Shown here: positions 10,101 to 20,500 of the stretch, piece after piece
Layout: each line of letters begins with the position of its first letter
How positions within the stretch are numbered: position 1 is the first letter of the stretch
Source of the DNA: Pelargonium nanum
Taxonomy: Eukaryota; Streptophyta; Magnoliopsida; Geraniales; Geraniaceae
DNA: 23,090 bases
Assembly (NCBI GenBank): GCA_036897485.1
Contig: JAYMTF010001490.1
Location: 1-23,090 of the forward strand
Reading direction: 5' to 3'
Translations under genes and position numbers: made by a program
The notes under the pieces: generated by a model
What the model was told of the DNA's origin: nothing
Database searches by the model: none
Seen by the model: only the letters and a program-made list of their open reading frames with translations

Positions 10101-11356
10101 AATGCTTACTTGAAGATGCTTAACTACGCCTTATAGCTGGTGTTCTCCATATAACTTGTTATACTTTGTGTTGCTTTGTATTTTGTGGCAATTCGATATT
10201 TTATTCTCCAAATAATATGTTATACCTCTTGTGATGGTGTGACAAGTACTGCTGTTATATTTAGGCAATTCTGTACTAATTCTCCAAATAATATGTTAAA
10301 CTTTTTCTTGCTTTGTTTGTTGACTAGTACTACTATTGTACGTTTGGTAAATCCCATACATAAGGCTTGGTTGGAAGCATATATTTGTATTGGCTGAAAT
10401 TTAAGTATATAAACTTGTTTGTTGTCTAACTATTCCTTTTCCATTATAGTGGGTTGATGATATTGGTGGTGTCGAAAATCTAGGGAAGACACTTCTGAAA
10501 CGAAGAAAGGACGAAAAACTTCCTATTTTTACTCCCCCAAAGGTAGTGTAACCAGTCACAGTCCTATTTTTTGCTTTAAGATTCAGTCGTTCATTTGTGA
10601 CTATAGTTAAGCTTAGTTCACTTGTCAGTTGTTTCTCTAAGATTTCATCTCTATTCATGAAGAAAAACAATCAGGGAGTTATTGATTAGATGAACACTAA
10701 ATAATTCCATATATATTATCCTTTTATCTGTAGAAAATGGCTATTTGATCAGTTTGTCATTACTTGGTGGTCAGGGGAAAAGACAGTTTCTGTTGGAGAT
10801 TAGAAAAAAAGAAAATGAATAAGGATATTGATGCATATGCTTGGGTATATGTTGAAGGCACTTTCAACATGTGGGTTGGGAACACAGTTTCTAGAATAAA
10901 ACTTAATAAATGTTCAATGGAAAAAAGACAGAAAACAGGCATGGAACATATAGAAATAGAAGACTATGGTTGGCTACCAAACTCTCTTGCCTCACCATTT
11001 CCCTGTGTTAAGGTAGTGAATATTGATTACTATAGATGACAAGTCCATAATATATTCAAGAAACTTATTGATAACCTTCTCTCAAAATGTTATTGTAATC
11101 TGTTGTACTCTAGATGACTGATTCTCTCCGACTTGATTTTTTTTTTTACATTTACGTTCCATTATATATTACATATATGCTATAACATCTCTTTCTCCAT
11201 ATGGTATAACATGCACATGTAACATGATGTGGTTTTTTGGTTGAACAGCAAACAGTAGAGGGATTACTTGAAGCAGGGTATTCACTGATGAAGGAGCAGC
11301 AGCTAATAATGGACTCTAAACTTTCAAAGGAATACATGAAGAACATGGATGACTAA
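3888..11356 (+). CDS. Rubisco-activase-like AAA+ protein, chloroplast-targeted (427 aa, 12 exons)
   Basis: Exons: 3888-4215, 4296-4381, 6221-6230, 6582-6644, 6777-6890, 7058-7119, 7690-7744, 7900-8101, 8784-8890, 9239-9294, 10450-10542, 11249-11356 (TAA). All introns are GT-AG and the frame is continuous (1284 nt). Residues 1 to about 50 are Ser-rich and poor in acidic residues, like a chloroplast transit peptide. The AAA+ core has Walker A GGKGQGKS (166-173), MSAGELES, Walker B LMINDID (227-233), sensor-1 TGNDF (285-289) and two conserved Arg in LIRDGRMDKF (298, 301). The C-terminal region has GALRSR and a lid helix, and the protein ends MKNMDD. Rubisco activase is a stromal ATPase that removes inhibitory sugar phosphates from Rubisco. 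This copy best fits the divergent plant paralog typified by Arabidopsis At1g73110 (from memory), not the major RCA. It lacks the RCA C-terminal tail and redox Cys pair. The Rubisco role is inferred. The start at 3888 begins the transit peptide and has G at +4. Confidence 0.93.
5083..5352. mobile_element. PIF/Harbinger-like MITE, copy 1 (270 bp, TTA target duplication)
   Basis: The left end GAGCATCTCCAATG and the right end (read inverted GAGCATATCCAATG) match at 13 of 14 bases. They are flanked by TTA at 5080-5082 and 5353-5355. A 3-bp T-A-rich target duplication with these inverted ends is typical of PIF/Harbinger-derived MITEs. The interior has repeated CTTAGCACC-type words and a short GT run near 5123, with no coding capacity. 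It shares ends and internal words with copy 2 in the same orientation. Confidence 0.85.
5384..5679. mobile_element. PIF/Harbinger-like MITE, copy 2 (296 bp, TAA target duplication)
   Basis: The left end GAGCATCTCCAATG matches the inverted right end GAGCATCACCAATG at 13 of 14 bases. TAA flanks both sides (5381-5383 and 5680-5682). The interior is rich in CTTAGCACC and CTCCAATGC words and has a segment ending ATAATAAATGCTAATAGG that parallels copy 1. It starts only 31 bp after copy 1 ends. Confidence 0.85.
6221..6230 (+). other. 10-nt microexon (exon 3 of the activase-like gene)
   Basis: GATAAAGTTG lies between acceptor TTTTGACAG and donor GTAAGT. It encodes Asp-Lys-Val plus the first base of a Val codon. 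These residues restore the family sequence FMDKVVCHIVKN (compare FMDKLVVHITKN in Rubisco activase). Skipping it would shift the frame, because its length is not a multiple of three. Confidence 0.88.
7120..7689 (+). other. Intron 6 of the activase-like gene
   Basis: The 570-bp intron runs from donor CAA|GTTAGA, weak at +3 to +6, to acceptor AATGCAG|GGC. It joins VVQNQ to GKMSCLMINDIDAG in phase 0. Retention reads into a stop within about 25 codons, before Walker B. I see no other feature in it. Confidence 0.75.
8102..8783 (+). other. Intron 8 of the activase-like gene, containing a foldback element
   Basis: The 682-bp intron splits the Trp codon of FYW|QPDLED. The donor TG|GTATTG follows a conserved block, and the acceptor is AACAG|GCAGCC. 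The inverted-repeat element at about 8330-8449 is the only structured stretch. Confidence 0.75.
8330..8449. mobile_element. Small foldback (MITE-like) element in intron 8
   Basis: Left arm 8330-8363 (GGCTTAGCC...ACATGCC) and right arm 8418-8449 (GGCATACTC...CTAAGCG) are imperfect inverted repeats. Both contain CCAAT/ATTGG and CTTAG/CTAAG blocks. The centre holds a perfect 8-bp stem, ACCCACAA (8385-8392) with TTGTGGGT (8408-8415). The left arm also begins with a near-perfect 19-bp palindrome (8328-8346). The outer borders and target duplication are not clear, so the family is unknown. Confidence 0.5.
9295..10449 (+). other. Intron 10 of the activase-like gene, with a degenerate tandem repeat
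   Basis: The 1155-bp intron runs from TCTAAG|GTAGAT to CCATTATAG|TGG. Apart from the repeat at 10142-10345, it has a small imperfect hairpin at 9626-9667 (GGTGTAAGAT against ATCTTATACACC). No gene is supported in it. Confidence 0.7.
10142..10345. repeat. Degenerate tandem repeat, about three copies, period 61-76 bp
   Basis: A 20-mer, ATTCTCCAAATAATATGTTA, is identical at 10203-10222 and 10279-10298. A diverged copy (GTTCTCCATATAACTTGTTA) lies at 10142-10161. Similarity extends past the 20-mer: TTGCTTTG follows copies 1 and 3, GGCAATTC follows copies 1 and 2, and AGTACT-rich text follows copies 2 and 3. Confidence 0.65.
10543..11248 (+). other. Intron 11 of the activase-like gene
   Basis: The 706-bp intron separates FTPPK (CCAAAG|GTAGTG) from QTVEGLLEAGYS (TTGAACAG|CAAACA). 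An open frame at 10764-11039 lies inside it but looks like no known protein and has no splice support, so I treat the stretch as plain intron. Confidence 0.75.
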
Positions 11357-13931
11357 GCAAGTAAGAGAAAAGGAAATCACCCAGAATTTGAATTTTGTTA
11401 TATAGTAGCCAAATTGAAAGTTCAAATTTGCCCCTGAAGAGAAACCTATCACATTATATACTGTTCAATTGTTGGCATTAGTTTCCTCCATTTGCCTCTC
11501 CATATGCCTAATACAGTATGTTGGTAGTGCAGGCAAACTCAAATCTCCTGGTCATATTGGTATATATATTTATTTTTTGGCATAACAAGACAACAACAGT
11601 GAATAGTGTGTAAATTAAGCCAAGCCACCAATTCATGTCCATGCAACAGCACAGAGGCCAGGTTGAGGTATGGCCTTTGTTGGGTTGGCCCCAATTGCTT
11701 CATTCTCACTGCTATCACTTAGTGGAAGACAAGCAAATTTAGCCTCATAGATTTTGTCTATACTATTGCTACCTTAGGGGTCAACTACATTGGCAAATCA
11801 TCAACACTGCTTAATGCGATACTCTTGATCTCATCGGTGTAGATATGTGTTGTTGTCGTTGTTTAGTGACTTCACAAATTTAAATATGTGATTCACTCAA
11901 ATGCTCCTGCACAGAAAGAACACATGTTAAGTAAAGTCTCGTGTGACGCATGAGAATTCACCTCCGGTATAAGAATGAGTGAACCCATCTTAACATAATA
12001 TAGTTCACAAATATGAATGTTTGTGAGAGCCAAAAGGGTATTTATAGTTGTAGCTCTCTGATTCTGCTTGGACGTTGTTTTTATCTAAATCCTGATAAAA
12101 TTAACTAAAGTCAATTTTATTTGATTGCAATATTATATTTTTCTAAATTAAATTGACATGTTGGAGTGGATATGAATATTTTTCAATTGCGTTTTGAATG
12201 CCATATTAGATGCAAGTGAGGAGGCATGCAACAATCAATTCCAATGATAATGGTATTTGATTAGGTCGAAATTTGAATTTTGCACGCCACATATGCCAAC
12301 GACTAATTCCCCATCACTCTGTTTGGGGGCATAGCATCTAATTTTGTATTTGAACTAGTTTGGAGGACATTTTGGTCATAATTTTTTGTTTTTGTAAATT
12401 CAGATATTTTATAATATTAATTTTCATTATATTTAATAACAATTAGTAAACAAATGGGTTGTTTTGGACCATTTGTTGTCGACTAATTGATTTGATGTTA
12501 AGTCATTTTCTAAACATGAAGTGCATGCATAGAATCAAATCAATGTTGTTGGGGAGAGACATTTTGGGCCTCACATTACACCATCGCTCTACACCAAACC
12601 CACCATTGAGCCCCATGCCAAAATAACTCATGTGAGGCGACTTGAGGCGTAAGTTATGGAGATGATTGACCAATCATTATGAATATAAATATGATGATGG
12701 AAACAGTGAAGAAGTAAATGTGAAAAGTTTAAATGCTAAGATCATCCCGATTAGGGTCTAATATGTGCATCAAATTCGCTTACACTACAAGAAATCTTAT
12801 TTTGTAGGTCTAGGACCAAAGAAGAAGGAATGAGTTTTTCAAATCATCAAAAGAGGAACGCAGAGTAACATTTAGAGAATAAGAGACTTTTTGTTTTATT
12901 TATAACTATATCATACAGACAAATGAATCGAAAAGGAAACAAATACATTTTACAAAAATTCAGAGAGAGAGAGAGATAATGTTTTGAGATTTTAAACTTT
13001 ATTTGTGTTTATACTTACAATTGACGTAAAGTTCATTGTCCGAATATAGCATAATCCCATTGAAATTATCCATACAATAAGGTGTTTTCTATTCAGAATC
13101 CAATGCTAAACTTAGACTGAAATTGAGTAAAAGACTTGAGATCAGTCAATTACATATGAAGACCACCCACCTAACCATTCCTTCCTCTTTACAATAAATG
13201 TCAATTTTCTATTTGTCACATTGAAACATCATCTTTATTGTTTGTGCAATATTGTAGTTAGTGCTGTGGGATGGGAATATAAAGACTGATGAGCAAATGG
13301 CAAATGCTAAACTAATGACACTCCTTATCTTGTCTTATTTTAGACTTTCAATCAAAAGAATGGTTTGTACACAAAAAGATGCTCATAGAAATAATCTTAC
13401 TAGGGTTGATTATGACCTCAAGAAGTGAAAGGTCATTCTTTCATGTCAAATTTTCCATGACTGATATTTACAAAAAAAAAATGTTTAATCTATAAATATA
13501 AAAAGTAGGCCCGGTTAACTCTAGTTGCTCCTTAAATGAGGTGTCACATAGGATTGACTTAAAAGAGGTATGTGTCATGTGAGATGAATGTTGTTTGTTA
13601 AAAAGACATTATTTGCTCTTTAATAAAGCAAAATTGAATTTAGCTTCTTAAAGGAGTAAGAAGTTGCGGAAGCTCAAAAAGTCTAGTAGGAAACAATACT
13701 AACTTAAAAGAGTTCAAATGATTGTTCATAATTGTATTTTCGGTTGATCGTTTTTAAATTGCTTTAATTTTAAGATTTACTGTCCCATTATAATTTACCT
13801 ACTAGATACATTCAACTTTTTGCACTCGTGTCATCTAATGTACAAATAATAATGGGAAATATGAAATAAGTGCATGTATCATACTATCACGTATGATCCA
13901 CTCAAGACTCAACGGCCCGAAGGATAGATTT

Positions 13932-13949
13932 CACCGTCACGTGTCGGTG
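13932..13949. promoter_or_regulatory. G-box (ABRE-like) overlapping a DRE/CRT core in an 18-bp palindrome
   Basis: The palindrome CACCGTCACGTGTCGGTG differs from its own reverse complement at only one symmetric pair. Its centre, CACGTG (13938-13943), is a G-box, the bZIP/bHLH core found in ABA-response elements. On the minus strand 13943-13948 reads ACCGAC, the DREB/CBF core. A further ACGT site (TACGTGTA) is at 13951-13958. It lies about 270 bp before the ATG at 14214 and about 120 bp before the (CTT)8 run, a plausible proximal promoter distance. Function is inferred from motifs alone. Confidence 0.5.
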
Positions 13950-14059
13950 GTACGTGTAAGGTAATAATAATACATTGGAGTTTGTTACACACATAACAAA
14001 AGGACCTGTTTCTTCTTCACAATCACTTGTGTACGGTTCTTCATATTCTCACCAAATTG

Positions 14060-14083
14060 CTTCTTCTTCTTCTTCTTCTTCTT
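14060..14083 (+). repeat. (CTT)8 microsatellite in the probable 5' UTR
   Basis: Eight CTT units lie 130 bp before the start codon at 14214. CT/CTT runs near transcription starts are common in plant 5' leaders. No ATG occurs between this repeat and 14214, so the main start would be the first ATG of the leader. Confidence 0.9.
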
Positions 14084-14213
14084 CTCCGTTCTAGAAACCC
14101 AAATTCACAGTGGTAGCTAGCCGAATCAATCTGCACTGGCTGGGTTAAGGACGATAGCGATTCGAGTCGGTGGCAACGGCGTAATTATCAGGAGGAAAAA
14201 AAGGATCAAGTTG

Positions 14214-16200
14214 ATGGAGCTCTGGCACAAGTTCATCCTCCCCATCCGCACTCTTTTCTTCTCTGTTTCTGCTCCTCGCAACAATGGTCTGTCACTCTCT
14301 CTCTCCTGCACCATCATTCAATCAAATTGGTGAAGATTATGTTAGTTTGTTTTCTGCAATTTTCTACCGATTACTCTCTCCTCTTTTTTCTTTTTCTACT
14401 GATTTTTTCTGGAGTGTAAATCATAGAAATCATTCAAATCCAACAGGTAATATACTGGAAAACATAATAATTCAAATTTTTTTTAGTTAATATGTGGATA
14501 TAGTATAAAGTTTGAATTCATATACAAGAATTGGGAGCTAGCAACCGAATTATAGATCTCAACTTTATTAATTTTATCATTTTCTGGGTTGTGTGGTCCC
14601 TTTGAACATTCATCATCATTTACAATAATTTCTTGGCATTTATTTATATTTTGATTATTTTCTAGACTGTTACAACTTCCATATATCAAATAAGATGCTC
14701 TTTGGCTTTCAAGGCCTTATTGTGCAAAGCATATATTCCTGGTAAAATTTCCCTTATAAAGTGATTCATTCTGACCATTTATTATATTTGCTTTCAACCC
14801 TTATTTTATCTTCTTCCTTTTGCCCATCCTTACCCAAATTGCATAAACACACCATTTTTTATTCTTCTTTTGCCTATAATCACTGTGTCTTTCCCTTCTT
14901 CAACCACCAAATTATGGGAGGATTTTGTACAAGTTAAAGAGATCAAAACATAGGTTTAAGAAAATTCAATTAGTGTCAACATTTACCACGCAAATCCATG
15001 AATTATTGAATCATCTTTCACAAGTTAATCTATTGTATTTCATAATACTAGTGCGAGAGGTAGATCAAGAATAGATTAGTGTCATAATGCTACGAGATGG
15101 ATAAATATCTAAGATATCATTATACTAATATACTTTTTAAATCATATAGACAAATACGTGTAAAACCAGATATTTAAACAACATAAAGATAGTAGAATTG
15201 TTTATCTCTAATACCAAACCAAATCCACGCAACATTATTAGCAAATTGTGTTTTAATCTTCTTGATTTACTTTTCGTATTCTATGTTATTTTTCCTCGAC
15301 GCATCAAAAGATTCTGTTTTGTAGTGGGCTGCATCCACATCCACTAGACTAATAAATCCACTCAGACAAAAGGAAGTGTATGACAATTTAGTGACTCTAT
15401 TTAGAAGATTTAAGTAATATCATGACTCCTAGTACTACCAACCTTTTCTATTTTTAATTTCGGTATTGAACTACCAACTGAGATCAGCCATCCTACTTTA
15501 GGCACGCCTTAAATGCGATTGTAGTCTTTTCATAATTTTGTATTGGCTATAGAATTCACAGAGAAGTATTTGTAGATAGCGAACTTACATGTTTTTTCTG
15601 TTCTAATGCTACGGAACTAATAACTTGATCAGTTTTAATTTGAGCTGAAAGTTCAAGCCGAATGACAGAATCAGGATCTTTTATGATGCGGCTTTATATC
15701 CAAGCCACTTGACGTATACCCTGACCTAAGGGTTATTCTTATGGAAACATTGTGCACAGAACTGACCAAAAAAGGTTATGGTCCACAACTAGCCTCTGAG
15801 GTTAAGGACCACTACTTGAGTTAGGGCAGAAATAATCAAATATTGAACTGCCCTGGCTATTTAATGAACTATGACTTAAGCTATTTTAGTTCAACGGGAC
15901 CACAGTTTTTGATTCATTCTTGTTACTTTTCAAGAAAACGAAAGGCCATAAACGAAAAGGACCACTTACAAGCTCTCCTTCTTGGTGTTATTTTTTTCTG
16001 CAGGTGCTGGGCTTTTGAAGCTTCATGATGATGTACAAACCTGTGAGTATCAGGATGTTCAGGTAATGTGGGAAATGCTGAGAAAAACCGAGACAGAACT
16101 GATAACTCACCATCCCAAGCGCAAGCAACGACCCTTTTGGAGGGTTTTTGTGTGGTCTAACCATAGCGAAGCCTCGTCCTTCTCGGCCCAGCATGCTTGA
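14214..16200 (+). CDS. Small uncharacterised plant protein, 89 aa, two exons
   Basis: Exon 1 is 14214-14286 and exon 2 is 16004-16200 (TGA), joined by a GT-AG intron that splits a Gly codon (AATG|GTCTGT to TTTCTGCAG|GTGCTG). The product starts MELWHKFILPIRTLFFSVSA. Residues 3-20 form a hydrophobic, weakly basic segment that could be an amphipathic helix or a short membrane or organelle-targeting stretch. GAGLLKLHDDVQTCEYQDVQ is followed by VMWEMLRKTE, a basic run KRKQRPFWR, and FVWSNHSEASSFSAQHA. I do not recognise a named domain. Exon 2 has protein-like composition, a strong acceptor and phase agreement with exon 1, and 14214 is the first ATG of the leader, so I think the gene is real. It is convergent with the epimerase gene. 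Stress regulation is suggested only by the upstream G-box/DRE block. Confidence 0.72.
14287..16003 (+). other. Intron of the small-protein gene
   Basis: The 1717-bp intron follows 73 nt of coding sequence. It is AT-rich, and I see no gene, RNA or delimited repeat inside it. The acceptor has a strong T-tract (TTTTTTTCTGCAG). Confidence 0.65.
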
Positions 16201-17516
16201 GAACAGAGTCCTGTTTGATACTATAACAATAATACGGGTCGGTAATGTCCTGCACCATCACATAGCATCATAAATTTACAATCCGATGACCAATTCGGTA
16301 CATAGCTATTCCAGAATGAGTCCATATCAGCATAATATGAAATATGTATCAGCTTTACCTTTGTTGCGAGTTTAACGAAAAAGGTGTTAGCAAATGATAA
16401 GCCGTTTGTAAATACATTTTATTTTGATGTATCCCAGAGTCAAATTCGTACAGAAATATGGCTACACCATAGTTCCAGAGTCCAAGAAACATGAATTTAG
16501 TTTAGACTTTTACAAGTAATTAAAGCACAATGGAGCCTTTACTTTACCTACTAAAGGGCAAAAACTTTCAACAAAATAGTTTACAATCAAAACAACAATT
16601 TAAAACTTTCAACAACAATTTATCAAACTCCAGCACTCAATTTGTCATAATTTCATATTCGGGTCAAATATTTCAGTTCCAGTTCTCGCCGGTTTTGATT
16701 TGCTACTCTCAGTGACGACGTCTTTGTTGGCACATCTGGCTTACCAGAAATGACCTAGTCTTCAATGACAAGCCCCCTGATACAACTATCATGTTAACAA
16801 AAAATCCAGATCTCCTCCTTCTCTACTGTCTAACAAGATAATCTCAAAATCCATCACTTGGTCTTCAATGAAAGATCCTCAATAATATATTTTAGCTCCA
16901 AGACAGCTTGGTCTCATTTCTTTTTGTCAAGATCCATATCTGTCTCCTTCCGTTGGTGTATATACTTTCTCAGAAATGCAATCAATACACATAAGTATTT
17001 TTGCTGATAAAAATAAAAAAACTGTGAAATCATGGCAGTGTTGCAGAGAACCAACAAAGATGCTGTGGAGTTTTAGAGTATGAGTGCTTGCTATATACTA
17101 GACAGAAAGATTCTATTGTGTCATATTATCCTCAGAATAACTTCATTCATTATTGAGCATAGAGATACACAATTCGTAATTGTATACATATATGCTCGCT
17201 CATACCCAAGGGCTCCTTGCATATAGTGAGAACATATCTCGTACGTATTTGACCAATCTTAAATAATGCATATTATTAAGACAAGATCAAAATAGGAGGA
17301 TAAAACCACTTCTTCGCCCTCGTTGCCAAAAAATCTGCAATCACGGACATAATGAGTCAGTTTTAATTGAATACATCCTTCTCAAGATTTGAATATGCTG
17401 TGAAGGACATGGGTGGTTATATCCTCATGCTGACATAAAATTTAATAGAGCTATAGTCAGCCATGCTCAATGTTGAAAATTTTAGGGAAGTATGTACCTG
17501 TGCATTTAAATAGACA
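16201..17516. other. Gap between convergent genes
   Basis: The stretch should contain the 3' UTRs of the small gene (+) and the epimerase gene (-). It is AT-rich, and open frames such as 16530-16715 look random. No gene or repeat could be supported. Confidence 0.6.
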
Positions 17517-20500
17517 CTACACGCCGTATTGAAGTGCTCTTCTATCGAGCTGCCCGCTACAATAACTGGAAGGAACAGCTGATAGCTCCTGCCTTCCTCT
17601 CCACTCTTCTCCAGGTTTCAAAGTAATGGGTGTTTCCACGCAAGCAGCCTCAACGCAGAGCATATGCTTGTACTCACCATCCCCGAAATCAGCCATTGCT
17701 TTTGCTTTCTTGTCCCAGGGATTCCAAACAACTGCACAGTAATAGGTCCATAATAACAACCACTGTTTGCAAATATGTTATAAGTCCATGTCAATAATGT
17801 CAAAAGACATAAACTCAATGTTCTAAGATGCTATTACTGTAAAATCAAAATTAGGCTTCAGAGAGAGCTATACAGAACACGGTAAAGAGAGAGTGTGATG
17901 AAAAGGGAAGTTCAAGCTCTTTGGAACAATAAAATTCGTCATTGCCTTGAACCTAAACTCCAAACTCCAATCTGCAGCCCCTGCTGCCCAATTGAAGATT
18001 TACTTGACATTTATGCTCTTAGGTACAAACATAACAGACATTTTGTTTCAACAGTGAAGAGTATGTGCACCAACAGATTAGTTTGGAGTCAAACATTAAA
18101 AAGTGTGTTTGTGTGTGTGTGTGAGAGAGAGATCTGATCTTCTCCTTTATTTCCACCATAGTTAATTATATTGTAAAATAAAGTAGTAACATTCTCTTGC
18201 TTATGATAGCAGAGCATACTACATACAAAAAGATTTTACTATGGTCCTGTGTTACCCCTCCAATTCCAATTAAACTGTAACCCCTACACAGATGGCAAAG
18301 AAAATACAAGGAAAAACTCACCAGCATCTGGTAGTCCATCCTTCCGCATTTCAAATGTTCTCTTCCTTTCATGGTCCAGAATGGCAATTTTTGTAGGTGT
18401 ACTAAGATATATTTTGTCCACCTTTGACATAGAAGTCACAGTAATAAAAGTAAATAAACCAAGACAACTATGTGGACCAAATCGAAAGTTAAGAAAACGT
18501 CAGCATTTCCGTGTAAACCAACACTAACTTCTGATTCAAACGTTATTGCATCCCCTTGTTCAGTGAATCTTTCTTTACCCTTCAGGTTATCTAAATAATC
18601 CAATGTCTCTAGGCCTTCCACACGCACTTCACTAAAACAAACAAAATCGAAGTTAATCAGCAAACAATACCAAAAGCAAAAGGACATTCAAAAAGCACGT
18701 CAAGTGTTCTATAATTCAACAGTTCAACATATTACGACAGCATAATTCACTTCATCTGCATAAAGAAACACATAACGTGCTTTAAACAATGTCACAACGT
18801 TAACGAACATATTAGTCTACTATGGTACTGTGTCATGTATAATATACGGACAAGACCTGATCTCTCATACCAAGAGTGAAAGGGCAATGTCCTGGTTCAG
18901 GTAGAAAAAAGATAAAAGTGTCTGCTACAACTGCATTGGGAAAACAAGGCATCTTATCAATTAAACATAATGGTTTATATGCCCTCCTTATCTTACGTTT
19001 TTAAGGAAGTTCCCTACCCTCCAATTGATTTTTTTTTTCATTTGTTTTCATAAATGATTCACCAAACTAATAATGAAGAGACAACCTCAAAACTTCTGTT
19101 TCTATATTAGTATAGATTAATAATAAAGTTGGTTTCAGCAAAGAACATAATAAGAAGCAGAAGAATATCGATAGAGATGTGGTCAAAGTCATATTTTTGT
19201 TCACGTTCCTGGTTACCATCCTTGTAGGGATGGAAGCCCAATTCTAAGATTTAAGAAATGAGGCAAGGAAGTTGGGGATTCAGTGGGGGATATGCACCAA
19301 GTCATTTTCATGATTTACTTGACACCAGCCCTAATTCAGTTCAGGAATCAGTAACGTAGTCACTGTCAGTCTCCCTTTCTGGCCGATGATCATTATGTAT
19401 TCTTAGTTGAAATGGAGAGGAAACTGATAGGATACAGTGGGAAAGTAAAGAGACAACCCTTTATGCGCACAAAGAACATTTAATCCATACCCAGTTGAAC
19501 AATATATTGACCTACTGGCATGTCTACCTACCATAAGGTTTATGGGGGCTTAAGGGTGGTTTTACTTCATGATTTCTCACCAGGGATAACCAGAAAGATA
19601 AATTTATGTTATCAACGTATATGGACCCAAACCACACGCCGGTCACGGCCCAATTTGGGTCGTGACAGTTAAGTAGTAGTGCTAGAAATAAATTATACTC
19701 CGTATCTTCTTTTTTTAATAAGAAAAGTTGATGAGTAAACGGACGGTGGATTCTCTGATAAATAAACTTGGTAAAAATAGCAATCCGGCTTATTTCATTT
19801 GATGGTGGAAGTAGCCTGAGACTACAGTAGTAAATTTAAAAGCTAAAACTCATCCAAAGCTTGCAGATATTTCAGTTGTTAGGCAAAAACCATTCCCAAA
19901 TCATTCTATCAACTCTATGACACAAACCTGGGTAGTTAGAGAAGTTAAGTTCAAGGACAAAATGCAACTTCAAATGATGAGATATGGGAGAGATTAATCA
20001 GGTAATACGAATGTAGTATATTTATCATGATGCCACAACGAGAAAGTGACACTTACATACGACTCTAATGATAAATCAAAGAAAGAAAAAGATCAGGAAA
20101 AATGAAAGACAGTAAGTAAATCAAATCATGGGACCTGATATCAGTGACATAGAAGTAAGTGTGATAGGCAAAGGTGAATGTGAATGACTTTCCATCGGTA
20201 TTCATATTCCGAATGCGGGATGTCATCATCAAATCTCCCGCTGGTCCCAGAGTAACCCTTAGGCGAAACTCATATCTGCAGATGATTCGTTAATTACTAA
20301 ATTAAGAATAAATACCAGAGTATACAAACACACAACATATCTTGACAAACAGATCCATGTCCTAAGCATTCTTGTACTAGTTAAAAGAATGAACCCTTAC
20401 AAACATAACATGTAACTAAGATAGTGCAATGTATTAGGAAGAAAAAATCAAATTTGAATCATCGAGTGGGGATGACCATGGGGGAAGCACACGGAGACCA

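Larger units (their letters stand above)
11357..14213. other. Intergenic region between the activase-like gene and the small gene
   Basis: I see no gene in this AT-rich stretch. The first part should hold the activase-like 3' UTR. A sequence resembling a CACTA-transposon terminus (CACTACAAGAAA) is at 12783-12794 with no partner end. The last 280 bp look like promoter and 5' UTR of the next gene: a G-box/DRE palindrome, a second ACGT site and a (CTT)8 run. Confidence 0.6.

Noticed and set aside
10764..11039. 91-codon open frame in intron 11 of the activase-like gene
   Set aside because: It has no recognisable protein family and no splice partner. The flanking exons join in frame without it.
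12783..12794. CACTACAAGAAA, the typical terminus of CACTA (En/Spm) transposons
   Set aside because: It is a 12-bp match with no inverted partner or transposase in the window; it could be chance in AT-rich DNA or a lone fragment.
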